From assembly GCF_963665995.1 (NCBI RefSeq), contig NZ_OY762512.1, positions 5,146,001 through 5,210,000 of the forward strand: 64,000 nucleotides of DNA, given 5' to 3'. Source of the stretch: Pleurocapsa sp. FMAR1 (GTDB lineage: Bacteria > Cyanobacteriota > Cyanobacteriia > Cyanobacteriales > Xenococcaceae). The translations under genes and the position numbers were made by a program. The notes beneath the pieces were generated by a model. The model saw only the letters and a program-made list of their open reading frames with translations. It was not told the DNA's origin and did not search any database. The first letter of the stretch is position 1, and each line of letters opens with the position of its first letter. This document shows positions 9,197 through 17,414 of this stretch, one piece after another.

Positions 9197-10263
9197 CTAA
9201 GTGATACTAGAGAGGGCATTGTATTTATTCAGGTCTGGTAAGACAAACAATTGATACTTGACTAACATCTCCAACAATTTTTTAGTTAATTGAAATGAGC
9301 GACACAAAAAACAAAGCGAGCGCAACATTTGTTTAAGTTGTCCCCAAACGTTTTCGATGGGATTTTCTTCAGGTGCATAGGGAGCAACCTCGACAGTCGC
9401 TACAACGGGCGGAACACCCGCAACGCGCTGTCTCGCAAAACGAAGACAATGGACATTCCACTCTTGTCCTTGATTATTTTGAGCAAGAAAATCTCGAAAT
9501 TCGCGACAACGATGATGACTTGCACCATCCCAAATTAAGGCAATTTTGCTTTCTGGATTTTGAGACTGTAGTTCTTTGACAAACTCAATCGTCGATTTAG
9601 TATTGGCTGTAGAGTAAGAACGTAGAATCATTTCACCTGTCAGACAATTCATTGCTCCGTAATAGGTTTGAGAATCACGATAGTTTTTGACTGGAATTTC
9701 TAATCTTTCTTGACGATTTCCCCATCCATATCCGCAAATGTCTCCTCCTTTGAGATGACATTCATCTTGGACAAATACTTTGATTTTTCCTGCCTTAATT
9801 TGTTCGATGTGTTCGCTCAACCAAGCATTAATCATCTGATTGTGTTGCCGCACCAAACATTCATTGTATCGGGGACTTTTTTTCTCCCCCTGTGCCAGCT
9901 CATTTCTGCCCCTTTTAATAAGTCGTAATAGCTTTGCATCGAGCGATACACTACTTTGTAGTTCTGCTCGATATATTCAATTACATCCCATAAGGTTCTC
10001 TGTTTTTTCTCTTGAATCCACTTCTCGACTGCCATTCTCTCTTCTTGATTCAAATAGCTACAACTGCCTTTGTGCTTTAAAAGTATCCCTTCTATTCCTT
10101 GCTCTTGATAGCTCTTCGACCAACGGCTGATATAGCTAGAATGTACTCCCAAGATTCCCTGTATCTCTCGATGCTTCATTCGTTTAATTCTCATTTTTAC
10201 TACCAAGGCTCTTTTTAATTCTCTTGAGTCAGGTTGGCTAGCAATTAATTCTTCTAAAGTCAT
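9197..10263 (-). CDS. IS630 transposase, probable -1 frameshift product
   Basis: Frame A (10263-9832) encodes the helix-turn-helix region (MKHREIQGILGVHSSYISRW). Frame B (ending at 9197) encodes the DDE catalytic domain: Asp in VFVQDECHL, Asp in LIWDGASHH and Glu in ENPIENVWGQLK. The frames overlap at a run of seven A on the coding strand (plus-strand T run 9877-9883). A -1 slip there joins GRKK to SPRYNECLVRQHNQ, the usual arrangement of two-frame IS630 transposases. All three catalytic residues are present. Oddly, 17 residues (RQRVAGVPPVVATVEVA, allowing for end ambiguity) separate LRFA from PYAPEENP. They come from the in-frame palindrome at 9384-9434. Whether the enlarged enzyme works is unknown. 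Confidence 0.85.
9384..9434. repeat. 51-bp in-frame palindromic element in IS630
   Basis: The 51-bp insert is flanked by the 4-bp direct repeat GCAA (9384-9387 and 9435-9438). On the transposase strand it starts GAGACAGCGCG and ends GACTGTCGAGG, with a GCGGGTGTTCCGCCCG core. The ends and core are self-complementary. Removing it restores the usual IS630 reading LRFAPYAPEENP. The same terminal words recur at about 41784, 43186, 44134, 45711, 47683 and 57742. Confidence 0.85.
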
Positions 10264-10331
10264 CGGTTTTTGCTTACATTATACCCAAGCTTTTCTCTAA
10301 AATGATTTGGGATTGCTATAGTTACTAAACT

Positions 10332-10515
10332 CTCTAAATCCTTGGTCATATCTGAATTGTAAAGGTTGTCTCCCAGTCTGAAATTCCACACCATTCCTTT
10401 GCTTACTCTAAACTGATTGGCTAATTTTCGTATTGATACTCCTACATGCGGAAGTGCGCCTTTGTTCATGACTAGCAATTATCTTTTTTCTTAGATCTGA
10501 TGAGTAAGGTTTCAC
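10332..10515 (-). pseudogene. IS630 N-terminal remnant with palindromic insert
   Basis: Read from 10515, the minus strand gives VKPYSSDLRKKIIASHEQR, the standard IS630 N-terminus. The frame then changes across a short GC-rich word, GGCGCACTTCCGCATGT (about 10449-10466). After it, SIRKLANQFRVSKGMVWN resumes in another frame. The catalytic region is missing. The same GC-rich word recurs at 45613 and 57644. Confidence 0.7.
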
Positions 10516-10542
10516 GCTTTTTAAAATATTAGCGATCGCACT

Positions 10543-10719
10543 TTGGATATTTTAGAGTTATTGTCTCACATTGATATGCAAACCGCTGTATTCTATCAAG
10601 ATAAGCTAAACCAAAACCAAAATCTCTTGGCTAGATATACGGGTGATGGCTGGCAAGATATCGGCAGCAATATTAGTAAAGAAAAAGAAGAACACTTTGA
10701 AAACTTGCGCCACAAGTAG
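10543..10719 (+). pseudogene. Unrecognised gene remnant
   Basis: An open frame of 58 codons, reading LDILELLSHIDMQTAVFYQ and later LLARYTGDGWQDIGSNISKE, directly after a HIP1 site. It has a protein-like composition but no start or recognisable motif. The flanks are IS debris, so it is probably a fragment. Confidence 0.25.
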
Positions 10720-10815
10720 ATAGGTTCTATCAAAAGCACCTCCGAAATCAAAATAAAGATCTAAAGCAAGAATCGAATCCGATTATTCTATTTCTCAACG
10801 GCAATAACTCTTGAG

Positions 10816-11105
10816 GGTAGTGTTGCAAAAAGTTGAGATAAAAGCAAAAAAGAAGAGTTAATCTTTAAATTGACTTATTTTTCTGGCAATTTTACACAGC
10901 TATCCCAAAAAGAGAATGAATAAATCTAATTTGACTTACAACATCATCTCTTTTTACATTCTTGATTTGACCTTTACAGATCGTGTTCATCGATTCATAT
11001 CTCTCGATTGTGCGATTAGCACTCCAGAAATTTCTGAAGTTTTGACTGGTTACAACCCTTATTTTTGTGTAACGATGATCTGGTTATGTCGCAAAAAATG
11101 AGAAC
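10816..11105 (-). pseudogene. IS6-family transposase C-terminal remnant
   Basis: The minus strand encodes SQNFRNFWSANRTIERYESM followed by NTICKGQIKNVKRDD, the end of an IS6 (IS26-like) transposase. The plus-strand end, TAGTGTTGCAAAAAG, resembles the IS6 terminal repeat GGCACTGTTGCAAA. Upstream catalytic parts are missing. The same truncated segment occurs at 30141-30515 and 41337-41645. Confidence 0.75.
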
Positions 11106-11159
11106 AGCCATATAGTATGCTACAAACTAACGAACATACAAGAACTTTAACTCTCTCTA

Positions 11160-11229
11160 ATGAATTCCCAAGAACCTTTTAAGTGGCGACATTTTCAAAC
11201 AAAAATTATCTTGCTCAGCGTTTTTATCC
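11160..11229 (+). pseudogene. IS6-family transposase N-terminal remnant
   Basis: ATG at 11160 begins NSQEPFKWRHFQTKIILLSV, the conserved N-terminus of IS6 transposases. Similarity then stops. It is on the strand opposite the C-terminal remnant just upstream, so the two are not simply one interrupted copy. Confidence 0.65.
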
Positions 11230-11580
11230 CTTCTGAGGAGTTGTTTATGTCGATGATGACCGTTCCATCTAGACTTAATATTTTTACTTTTTCCTACATA
11301 TAGAACAAAGTCTGTTTGGTTTGCAACTATATATATTCCAGAATACTCAGGTAATAATTCCTTATTTTTTAGAAAAACTTTCTTCTAAGTTCTCCAGTCA
11401 TCTTTATCTATAAATCAATTTAAAGAGTCATATTACTTACATATAACATTTTAACTACTCTTTATTTAAAGAAAATTGATCGCTCTACTTCCCACCCCTA
11501 ATATCCATGCCTCACCTCAGCAGTAATTAACTTCTCATTCTGTCCGAGAATCTTCGCTCTTCTTACTTTTCCCCAACTAA
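11230..11580. other. No recognised gene
   Basis: AT-rich sequence with frequent stops in all frames. I see no gene or repeat that I can support. Confidence 0.5.
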
Positions 11581-11916
11581 CTACAATAATTTCCGCACCG
11601 ACTCATCTTTTTCAATCTCAACCTTAGTCAACTGTTCGGTCATGCAATCGCCTTTATTTTCCATACCTAATATCTGATTTATACTGGCCTGTCCAAACTT
11701 ATAGCTAATCCTCATTACTTTCCTTTGCTATTCTAAAGTTTCTAACTGAAAAGTAAGTAAGTCACGTTTGCGGTTGGCTGCTTCGTAATCTAAGAGAAGA
11801 CTTAACACTTTATCTTCTATTTTTAGTTTCTTTGACTCCTGCTGCCGTTTTAACTCGGCCTTAGCTGCTAATAAATCTGTAGTTCTGATTTCCGAGCCAG
11901 CGATCGCTATTGCCAT
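11581..11916 (-). pseudogene. Coiled-coil protein fragment with in-frame TAG
   Basis: Two short frames are one frame split by a single amber codon (11728-11730). The first encodes AELKRQQESKKLKIEDKVLS...LTFQLETLE. The second continues QRKVMRISYKFGQASINQIL and ends at 11581. Together they give about 111 codons of helical, heptad-like sequence. The 5-prime end lacks an obvious full N-terminus. The style resembles helical repeats of outer-membrane efflux (TolC-type) proteins, but I cannot confirm that. It is most likely a decaying gene end. Confidence 0.4.
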
Positions 11917-11992
11917 GAAGCCTTAATACCAATTCTGGAAAAGAAAGCTATAGATAGAGGATAATTTCTTTAGTTGAATTTTTTGAAGAATT

Positions 11993-12103
11993 ATGGCAGG
12001 AGTCTATCACTTAGATATTCTAGAAACCGAAGCAGAAAAGCAACTATTAGAAAAAGAAAAAACAGGCTCGGGAAAAGAAAGAATCCAACTACTTTATCTG
12101 TAG
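11993..12103 (+). pseudogene. IS630-type transposase 5-prime remnant
   Basis: ATG at 11993 encodes AGVYHLDILETEAEKQLLEK and then EKTGSGKERIQLLYL before a stop. This matches the N-terminal helix of another IS630 subgroup. Nothing of the helix-turn-helix or DDE domain follows. Confidence 0.55.
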
Positions 12104-12329
12104 TCAACATTTAGAGAATTGGTATAAGACACTATCCTGGTTGACTGACAAAAGATGAAGAGAAAAACCTGAGAATAGAGATTCAGTAAAGAGTTGAGGG
12201 ATTGACACAAAGCAAGGGGAGTCAGCACTCTGAGATTAGATACCACTCATAATTTCAGAATACTGTGAATCAAAACTCCCGTCTCTACAATGCCTTGAAT
12301 CAATGGATGAGTCAATAGAAGTTTGAAGA

Positions 12330-12800
12330 CAGAAGTATGAAGGCGCGAAGTTTCAAGTTTGTTCGAGGGCTTGTACCTCATACGAAGGAAGAAGTTTGAA
12401 GTTTGAAGTTTGAAGGAATTCGGAATTCGGGAAGGATTTTTTGTAGCTCATACCTCACACCTCATACTTCGCGCCTTCATACCTCATACACAGGGCTATC
12501 GCCCAGATCGTCCGTCCTTCGGACGACTTCGATGCTTCGCATCGTGTAGGGCGAAGCCCTGGTACCTCTACCAAACCTCTTCCGTCGTGAACGACGGGGC
12601 TTGCAACTATAGTGGAACAAAGGACTTGTCCGCATGTAGGAGGAAGTAGCTGTTTACGAAGTTTGAAGGAAGAAGTTTGAAGGAAGAAGGAAGAAAGATT
12701 TTTTGTACCTCATACGAAGGAAGAAGTAGCTGTTTTACTTCATACTTCATACCTCATACTTCATACTTCATGCAGCTGTTTTACTTCATACACGGACTCT
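12330..12800. repeat. Low-complexity GAAGTTTGAAGG / CATACTTCATAC repeats
   Basis: Many near-tandem copies of GAAGTTTGAAG and GAAGGAAGAAG alternate with ACCTCATACTTCATAC. The two kinds are partly complementary to each other. They are interrupted by GC-rich hairpins. No coding potential is convincing; the short frames here are repeat translations. Confidence 0.7.
12490..12563. repeat. 74-bp multi-hairpin repeat, copy A
   Basis: This is identical over 74 bases to 12865-12938. It holds three stems: AGGGCTATCGCCC pairing with GGGCGAAGCCCT, CGTCCGTCCTTCGGACGA, and CGATGCTTCGCATCG. It should fold as a three-hairpin structure in single-stranded form. Confidence 0.85.
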
Positions 12801-12864
12801 CTGTCCGTCGCCGTTCCCGAGGAGACGTCGGAACGCAGAGAGCGTTCACCTCACACTTCGCGCC

Positions 12865-12938
12865 ACAGGGCTATCGCCCAGATCGTCCGTCCTTCGGACG
12901 ACTTCGATGCTTCGCATCGTGTAGGGCGAAGCCCTGGT
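12865..12938. repeat. 74-bp multi-hairpin repeat, copy B
   Basis: An exact second copy of the 74-base element at 12490-12563, 375 bp downstream. Its right end abuts the transposase fragment at the GGT codon of GQPKNF, as though the element interrupts that gene. Confidence 0.85.
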
Positions 12939-13376
12939 CAACCTAAAAACTTTCACTTTCATTTAGCAGAGGCAATTTGCTTACACAACGTACAGATTCA
13001 CAAAGGTGAATTTTCTGGCAAAGTTCATGTGATCCTTGGTCGCAACAACGTTAACGGCGAACTATGGGCAATTGTCAGTAATGAAAAAACTACTCTACAA
13101 ACCTTTGCTGAATATGGATTACGTTTTGATATCGAAGCGAATTTTTTAGATGACCAATCTGGTGGTTGGAATGTTCAACGCTCGATGATTCGAGATGTAT
13201 GCGCTTTGTCCCGTTTGTGGTTTATCTTATCTGTGGCTACTCTCTACGTTAGTGCCCAAGGTGTTGAGGTAGTTCGTATTGGCAAACGAAGATGGGTTGA
13301 TACTCATTGGTTTCGTGGTAATAGCTATTTTAGGATTGGTTGGGATTGGGTCAAAGCTGCACTCATTAATGGTTGA
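12936..13376 (+). pseudogene. IS4-type transposase C-terminal fragment
   Basis: The frame runs from GQPKNFHFHLAEAICLHN, through EANFLDDQSGGWNVQ (the catalytic Glu region), to KRRWVDTHWFRGNSYFRIGW and a stop. This is the last 146 residues of a common cyanobacterial IS4-type transposase. The N-terminal half is replaced by palindromes, so it is inactive. The family identity is clear from the FDIEANFLDD and RWVDTHWFRG blocks. Confidence 0.8.
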
Positions 13377-13530
13377 AATTTACTTCATTGCGTGACTTTC
13401 TCTAGTAATCAAGATCCCTCACCTGCAATGGCATCACGATCGCAATATCAAAAACGAGCAGATCAGTTGGAGTTCAAAGTTTTAACTTATTCCTACAATA
13501 TTTCTTGAAAGTTTTGTCAGTCAATCAGGA

Positions 13531-13672
13531 CACTATCTAGCTCGTCTCAAAAGGAAAACTCTTTGTTATTCTAAGTGCCAAGAGATGCTTCGAGCATTAA
13601 TCAAACTTTTACTCCACTATCTTCATTTTGATACCATTCCTCTTTAGATCATCCCTGCGGGATGCAACGCCG
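13531..13672 (+). pseudogene. IS1-like transposase 3-prime remnant
   Basis: The frame HYLARLKRKTLCYSKCQEML...LHYLHFDTIPL plus stop is the end of an IS1-like InsB. It is followed by the element end ATCCCTGCGGGATGCAACGCC. The same end occurs at 42567 in the nested element. Everything upstream was lost or displaced by the neighbouring IS. Confidence 0.75.
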
Positions 13673-13673
13673 T

Positions 13674-13947
13674 TATTTCTACATAACAGATGGTTGGACA
13701 GTCTATCCCGGCTTTATTCCTGATGGAGACCAAATTGTTTGTAAAACCAAAACCTATATGACATAAGTTAAAGGTGAGAATACTCGACTCAGACACTGTG
13801 CGCTCTCTGCGCACCGCCGTTGCTTTGCAACGTCGAATCGACGTATGTCGATTGCTCGATTACATCGTAAGACTCTTTGCTACTCTAAGTCCGAAAAAAT
13901 GTTGAAGCACTCAATCAGATTATTAATTCATTACTTGAAGTTTAAAG
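13674..13947 (+). pseudogene. Second IS1-like remnant with palindromic insert
   Basis: The strand encodes YITDGWTVYPGFIPDGDQIV and then VKGENTRLRH, InsB motifs broken by a stop. A GC-rich palindromic insert follows at about 13796-13850, with stems TGCGC/GCGCA and CGTTGC/GCAACG. After it RLHRKTLCYSKSEKML resumes in a new frame. It is inactive. Confidence 0.7.
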
Positions 13948-13959
13948 ATTTACTCTTCC

Positions 13960-15240
13960 CTACCGATTCATCCCCTGATTCGGCAGCGCCAAATTTTTAA
14001 GTACCCAAAAGCTAAATATCAACGTTAGTCCCTGACAAAATAACACTGTTATTGCCACCCATAAAACTCCCCATCTAACAGACACCAACAATGCCAAAGC
14101 AAACACTAACGTATAAATTATATTCCATTGCAATGTCAGTTTAATCTTGCCTATTGCATTAAGTAGCTGGTAAGTAGCTGATGCAAATGCTAGGGGAATT
14201 GCCGATAGACAAATAATTACCAAAATAGGAACAGCCGAACTCCACTTAGAGCCAAACACAATTGGTACATATAGCGGTGCTAAACTTGATTGTAGTAGTA
14301 CCAAAGGCACAATAATTATTGTCATAGTTTTGAGGCTGCTAAGGTAGCGTTTTTTTAGCAGCTTCATATCATCCCCTACCTCACACAAATATGGAAATAG
14401 GGCTGAGATAATAGCTCTGATAACGTTTTGACTTATACCTAATCCCGCACTAAAGGCAAAAAAGTATATTCCCAGAGCTTCGACACTTAAAAAACGCCCG
14501 ACTATTAAGTAGTCTAAATTCAGTCTTATTTTATCGAGCAATTCAATCCCCAGCATACTACTACCAAATTTGGTAATATCTCGCCAGCGTTTAAGCGTAA
14601 ATGCTTTTGAAGGTCGCCAAGGATGATTAAGATTAGTGATTATGATCCAGACTGGAGTAGATAAAACCATCCCCCAAACAATCGCCCATACCCCAAAACC
14701 CAGCAGGGCTAGACAAATAATCGCGATGTTGTTAACAACTGCTTGGGTAGAAGTACACAAAGCCTTTATTTTGAGTCTATTTTCGCGATCAATTAAAGCT
14801 GACTGCACCATGAATACGGGAAACATTAAGTACATTAAGCCAAGAGCGCAAACAAGCAAAGTTAATTCGCTTTCCTTATAAAATAGCGCAATCGGATAAG
14901 CTATAATACATTGGATTACAAATAATGATATGCAGAGCAGCCAGTTTAGCCAGTAAGCAGTCTGGCATATTGATTCTAATTCTCGTTCATCAGCTTGAAT
15001 AATCTTGGCGCCAATTCCAGCCTTCATAGTAAAGACCTCGGCAAATCCTTGAACAGTGTAGATAATAGCCACTAGTCCATAATCATGGGGGCTAAACAAA
15101 CGGGCAAGAGTAACCGTTGTACCGAGGCGAAAGACACGAGTAACTAGCTCAGCTATTCCTAGCCAACCAATGTTACGTGCAAACTTACTTGAAAATTGCT
15201 GTTTTAATTTATTAATTACCATCAAGATTATGAAGCTCAA
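13960..15240 (-). CDS. Polysaccharide flippase (Wzx-like)
   Basis: A 426-residue integral membrane protein with about 12-14 hydrophobic segments. It has the N-terminal block of the Wzx/MVF superfamily: ARNIGWLGIAELVTRVFRLG, then TTVTLARLFSPHDYGLVAI. Such proteins flip lipid-linked sugar repeat units across the plasma membrane for polymerisation. It is the last gene of the minus-strand exopolysaccharide cluster, downstream of the glycosyltransferases, which fits this role. ATG at 15240 is used; an internal ATG six codons later (MVINKLK) is an equally good start. The downstream side is IS debris, so the operon may have been shortened. Confidence 0.88.
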   Translation of the reverse strand: MSFIILMVINKLKQQFSSKFARNIGWLGIAELVTRVFRLGTTVTLARLFSPHDYGLVAIIYTVQGFAEVFTMKAGIGAKIIQADERELESICQTAYWLNWLLCISLFVIQCIIAYPIALFYKESELTLLVCALGLMYLMFPVFMVQSALIDRENRLKIKALCTSTQAVVNNIAIICLALLGFGVWAIVWGMVLSTPVWIIITNLNHPWRPSKAFTLKRWRDITKFGSSMLGIELLDKIRLNLDYLIVGRFLSVEALGIYFFAFSAGLGISQNVIRAIISALFPYLCEVGDDMKLLKKRYLSSLKTMTIIIVPLVLLQSSLAPLYVPIVFGSKWSSAVPILVIICLSAIPLAFASATYQLLNAIGKIKLTLQWNIIYTLVFALALLVSVRWGVLWVAITVLFCQGLTLIFSFWVLKNLALPNQGMNR

Positions 15241-15279
15241 TAAAATAAGTAGATACTATTACTTGTAAATAAAAAGTAA

Positions 15280-16236
15280 TCAGGTAATCTTCGCCAAAGA
15301 TCTACGGATAAAATATATTTGCTCTAGCAATTTTTTATACCTGGATGAACCTAGCAGTTGAAGTAGTCTAATAGCCAAACCTAGACGCAGAGTATCTCGG
15401 CAATATTTTCGTTGAGGGGCATAGGCGATAGCTTGCTTTTGAAAGCAATTTGCTTGTTCGTAATCTCCATTTCTAATTGCTAACCAACTCAAGTAAAAAT
15501 ATAGAGAACTATATGTCTGACTTTTTAGATTTAGTAAATTGTTGGGAATAGATTGAAAAGCTTTTTCAATCACTTTGCAAGAAAATTCCCACATTAATAA
15601 ATGAGATTTTGACAAACTGGTTGGATTTGCTCTATAGAAAACTAAAGGTTCTTTAATCACAGCAAAGTGGTAGCTCGTTGCAATTCTTAGCCACATATCC
15701 CAATCTTCAGTAGCAGCTAATTCAACATCAAACAACCCAACCATTTCAAAGCATTCTTGACGGATCAAAGGTGTACTGCCACAGCCAATGAAGTTTAATT
15801 CGGTTAATAATTGTTCCGAGACATCCCCTTCTGCATCAGAAACGATTAAACGACCAGTAGGTTTACAGTTTTGATCTGCCAGAGCCGTCCAAGTATAAAC
15901 CAAGCCAACTTCAGATCTCTCTTCTAAACAACGAACCTGTTTGGCTAATTTGGTTGGTTTCCAAAGATCGTCAGCATCTAAAAAAGCAATATATTCTCCT
16001 TGGGCATTGGTAATACCTGTGTTGCGAGCACCAGAGAGACCTTGGTTAGTCTGATTAATCAGCTTCAAGCGGGGATCGTTTAATGAAGAAACATATTTTT
16101 CTGTTTCATCAGTGCTACCATCATTAACTACTATTACTTCAAAATCAGTAAAGGTTTGTTGAAAAACGCTTTCCAAGGTTGCTGGGAGATATGACAGGGA
16201 ATTGTAGGCAGGGATAACTATGGTAACTTGAGGCAT
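15280..16236 (-). CDS. Family 2 glycosyltransferase
   Basis: A 318-residue GT-A fold enzyme. Residues 1-110 show VTIVIPAYNSLSYLPATLES, the nucleotide-sugar motif VVNDGSTDETE and the metal-binding stretch AFLDADDLW (DxD-like). ATEDWDMWLRIA around residue 190 supplies the acceptor-site ED motif. It is cytoplasmic, adding one sugar to a lipid-linked exopolysaccharide intermediate. It is clearly paralogous to the gene at 16362-17345, with a similar length and the same motifs, so a tandem duplication is likely. Donor and acceptor cannot be told from sequence. Confidence 0.9.
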   Translation of the reverse strand: MPQVTIVIPAYNSLSYLPATLESVFQQTFTDFEVIVVNDGSTDETEKYVSSLNDPRLKLINQTNQGLSGARNTGITNAQGEYIAFLDADDLWKPTKLAKQVRCLEERSEVGLVYTWTALADQNCKPTGRLIVSDAEGDVSEQLLTELNFIGCGSTPLIRQECFEMVGLFDVELAATEDWDMWLRIATSYHFAVIKEPLVFYRANPTSLSKSHLLMWEFSCKVIEKAFQSIPNNLLNLKSQTYSSLYFYLSWLAIRNGDYEQANCFQKQAIAYAPQRKYCRDTLRLGLAIRLLQLLGSSRYKKLLEQIYFIRRSLAKIT

Positions 16237-16361
16237 TTTTGAATCTCTATTGTTTAAATATTTACTGAGGCTTTAATCTCCGAGGTGCGTAGAATAGCGA
16301 TTTAATTTTGGCGTAACCATCGGGTTTGAGCGATCGCAACTCAGGTGACAATATTCAAACC

Positions 16362-17345
16362 TTAAGAGGTAGTAAATTGTCGTGAAATCTGCAAGATATT
16401 ATCCTTGGAGGTATAAATTAAACTTCTTAGCTTGTTGTACCTACTCAAACCTAGCAATTTGACTAACATTATGGCAAAGCTTAAGCGCAGGTAATTCTTT
16501 GACTTACGTATTTGAGGATGCCAGCTAACTGCTTGGTGGCGATATTGGACTAGTCTTTGATAATTTTCACCAGGGGTTTGGAGAATTTTCCAACAGACAT
16601 TAAGATAAGCAAAACTATAGCAACGCCCTTTAAGATGCTGTAAGTTTTGTGGTGCATTAGCAAAAGCCTTTTCAATGACAATCTGATAGCTTTGTTCCGT
16701 GACTCGCCAGTTTTTGGACAAACTGCTGGGAGTATCGCGATAATAAACTAGAGGTTCTAGAATCACCTGGAAGTGATATTGAGCAGCGATTCGTAACCAC
16801 ATATCCCAGTCTTCAGCATAGGAAGAAGGAAGGGTACAGTCATATAATCCTACAGATTGGTAACAGCTATGACGAACCATAGCCACGCTACCAGATTCGA
16901 CAATATTATGTTCTAAAAGTTTTTTCCAAACATTACCTTCTTCGCTGTTACACCAAATTCGTCCTCTAGGTTTGCCGTCACTATCGATTAAGCTTACCCA
17001 GGTATAAACCAAACCAACTTCTGGATTTTCATCTAAAACATTAACCTGTTTTTCTAGCTTAGTTGACTCCCAAAGATCGTCATCATCTAGAAAAGCAATA
17101 TATTCTCCTTGAGCGTGACCAATTCCAGTATTTCGCGCTCCCGCCAAACCTTTATTTTCCTGAGAAACGAGGTTGACTCGCGGATCTTCAATCTGAGAAA
17201 CCCACTGTTCAGTTTCATCAGTGCTACCATCATTAACAACAATCACTTCAAAATCTTGATAAGTTTGATTGAAAACGCTGTTCAAGGCTTCTGGAAGAAA
17301 AGCCATTGCATTATATGCAGGAATGATGACTGTTACTTTTGGCAT
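16362..17345 (-). CDS. Family 2 glycosyltransferase (paralogue)
   Basis: A 327-residue GT2 enzyme. It has VTVIIPAYNAMAFLPEALNS at the N-terminus, VVNDGSTDETEQWV, the acidic stretch AFLDDDDLW and the ED motif in YAEDWDMWLRIAAQYHF. It is closely similar in length and motif order to the gene downstream at 15280-16236; the two are separated by 125 bp. It probably adds a different sugar in the same repeat unit. The C-terminal 90 residues are basic and helical, possibly contacting the membrane. Confidence 0.9.
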   Translation of the reverse strand: MPKVTVIIPAYNAMAFLPEALNSVFNQTYQDFEVIVVNDGSTDETEQWVSQIEDPRVNLVSQENKGLAGARNTGIGHAQGEYIAFLDDDDLWESTKLEKQVNVLDENPEVGLVYTWVSLIDSDGKPRGRIWCNSEEGNVWKKLLEHNIVESGSVAMVRHSCYQSVGLYDCTLPSSYAEDWDMWLRIAAQYHFQVILEPLVYYRDTPSSLSKNWRVTEQSYQIVIEKAFANAPQNLQHLKGRCYSFAYLNVCWKILQTPGENYQRLVQYRHQAVSWHPQIRKSKNYLRLSFAIMLVKLLGLSRYNKLRSLIYTSKDNILQISRQFTTS

Positions 17346-17414
17346 GATTTTTCTCCATAAAAAATAATAGTAATTGAGAGTTTGAATGGCAATCGCAGAA
17401 GTAAAAAGATATAC

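Larger units (their letters stand above)
9187..10320 (-). mobile_element. IS630-family insertion sequence
   Basis: The left end reads TATAGCAATCCTAAGTGA. The right end, read inward on the minus strand, is TATAGCAATCCCAAATCA. These are terminal inverted repeats with the TA flanks typical of IS630/Tc1 elements. The element is about 1.13 kb and carries a single two-frame transposase that may still be functional. Internally it hosts a palindromic insert (9384-9434). It lies immediately downstream of another IS630 N-terminal remnant, in a pile of IS elements. Confidence 0.85.
12128..13539 (+). mobile_element. Degenerate IS4-type element swollen by repeats
   Basis: The left end reads GACACTATCCTGGTTGACTG followed by ACAAAA. 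The right end, on the minus strand, is near-complementary (TTTTGTCAGTCAATCAGG on the plus strand at about 13513-13530). These look like terminal inverted repeats. Inside lie a C-terminal transposase fragment and about 600 bp of low-complexity and palindromic repeats. The original element must have been several hundred bases shorter. The inverted repeat assignment is by eye. Confidence 0.55.

Noticed and set aside
12330-12940. Possible CRISPR array because of repeated units
   Set aside because: Repeat units vary in length and overlap, there are no constant-length unique spacers, and no cas gene is nearby.
12410-12946. Two short frames with SYFIPHTSYFM-like content
   Set aside because: They are translations of the CATACTTCATAC repeats and the 74-bp hairpins.
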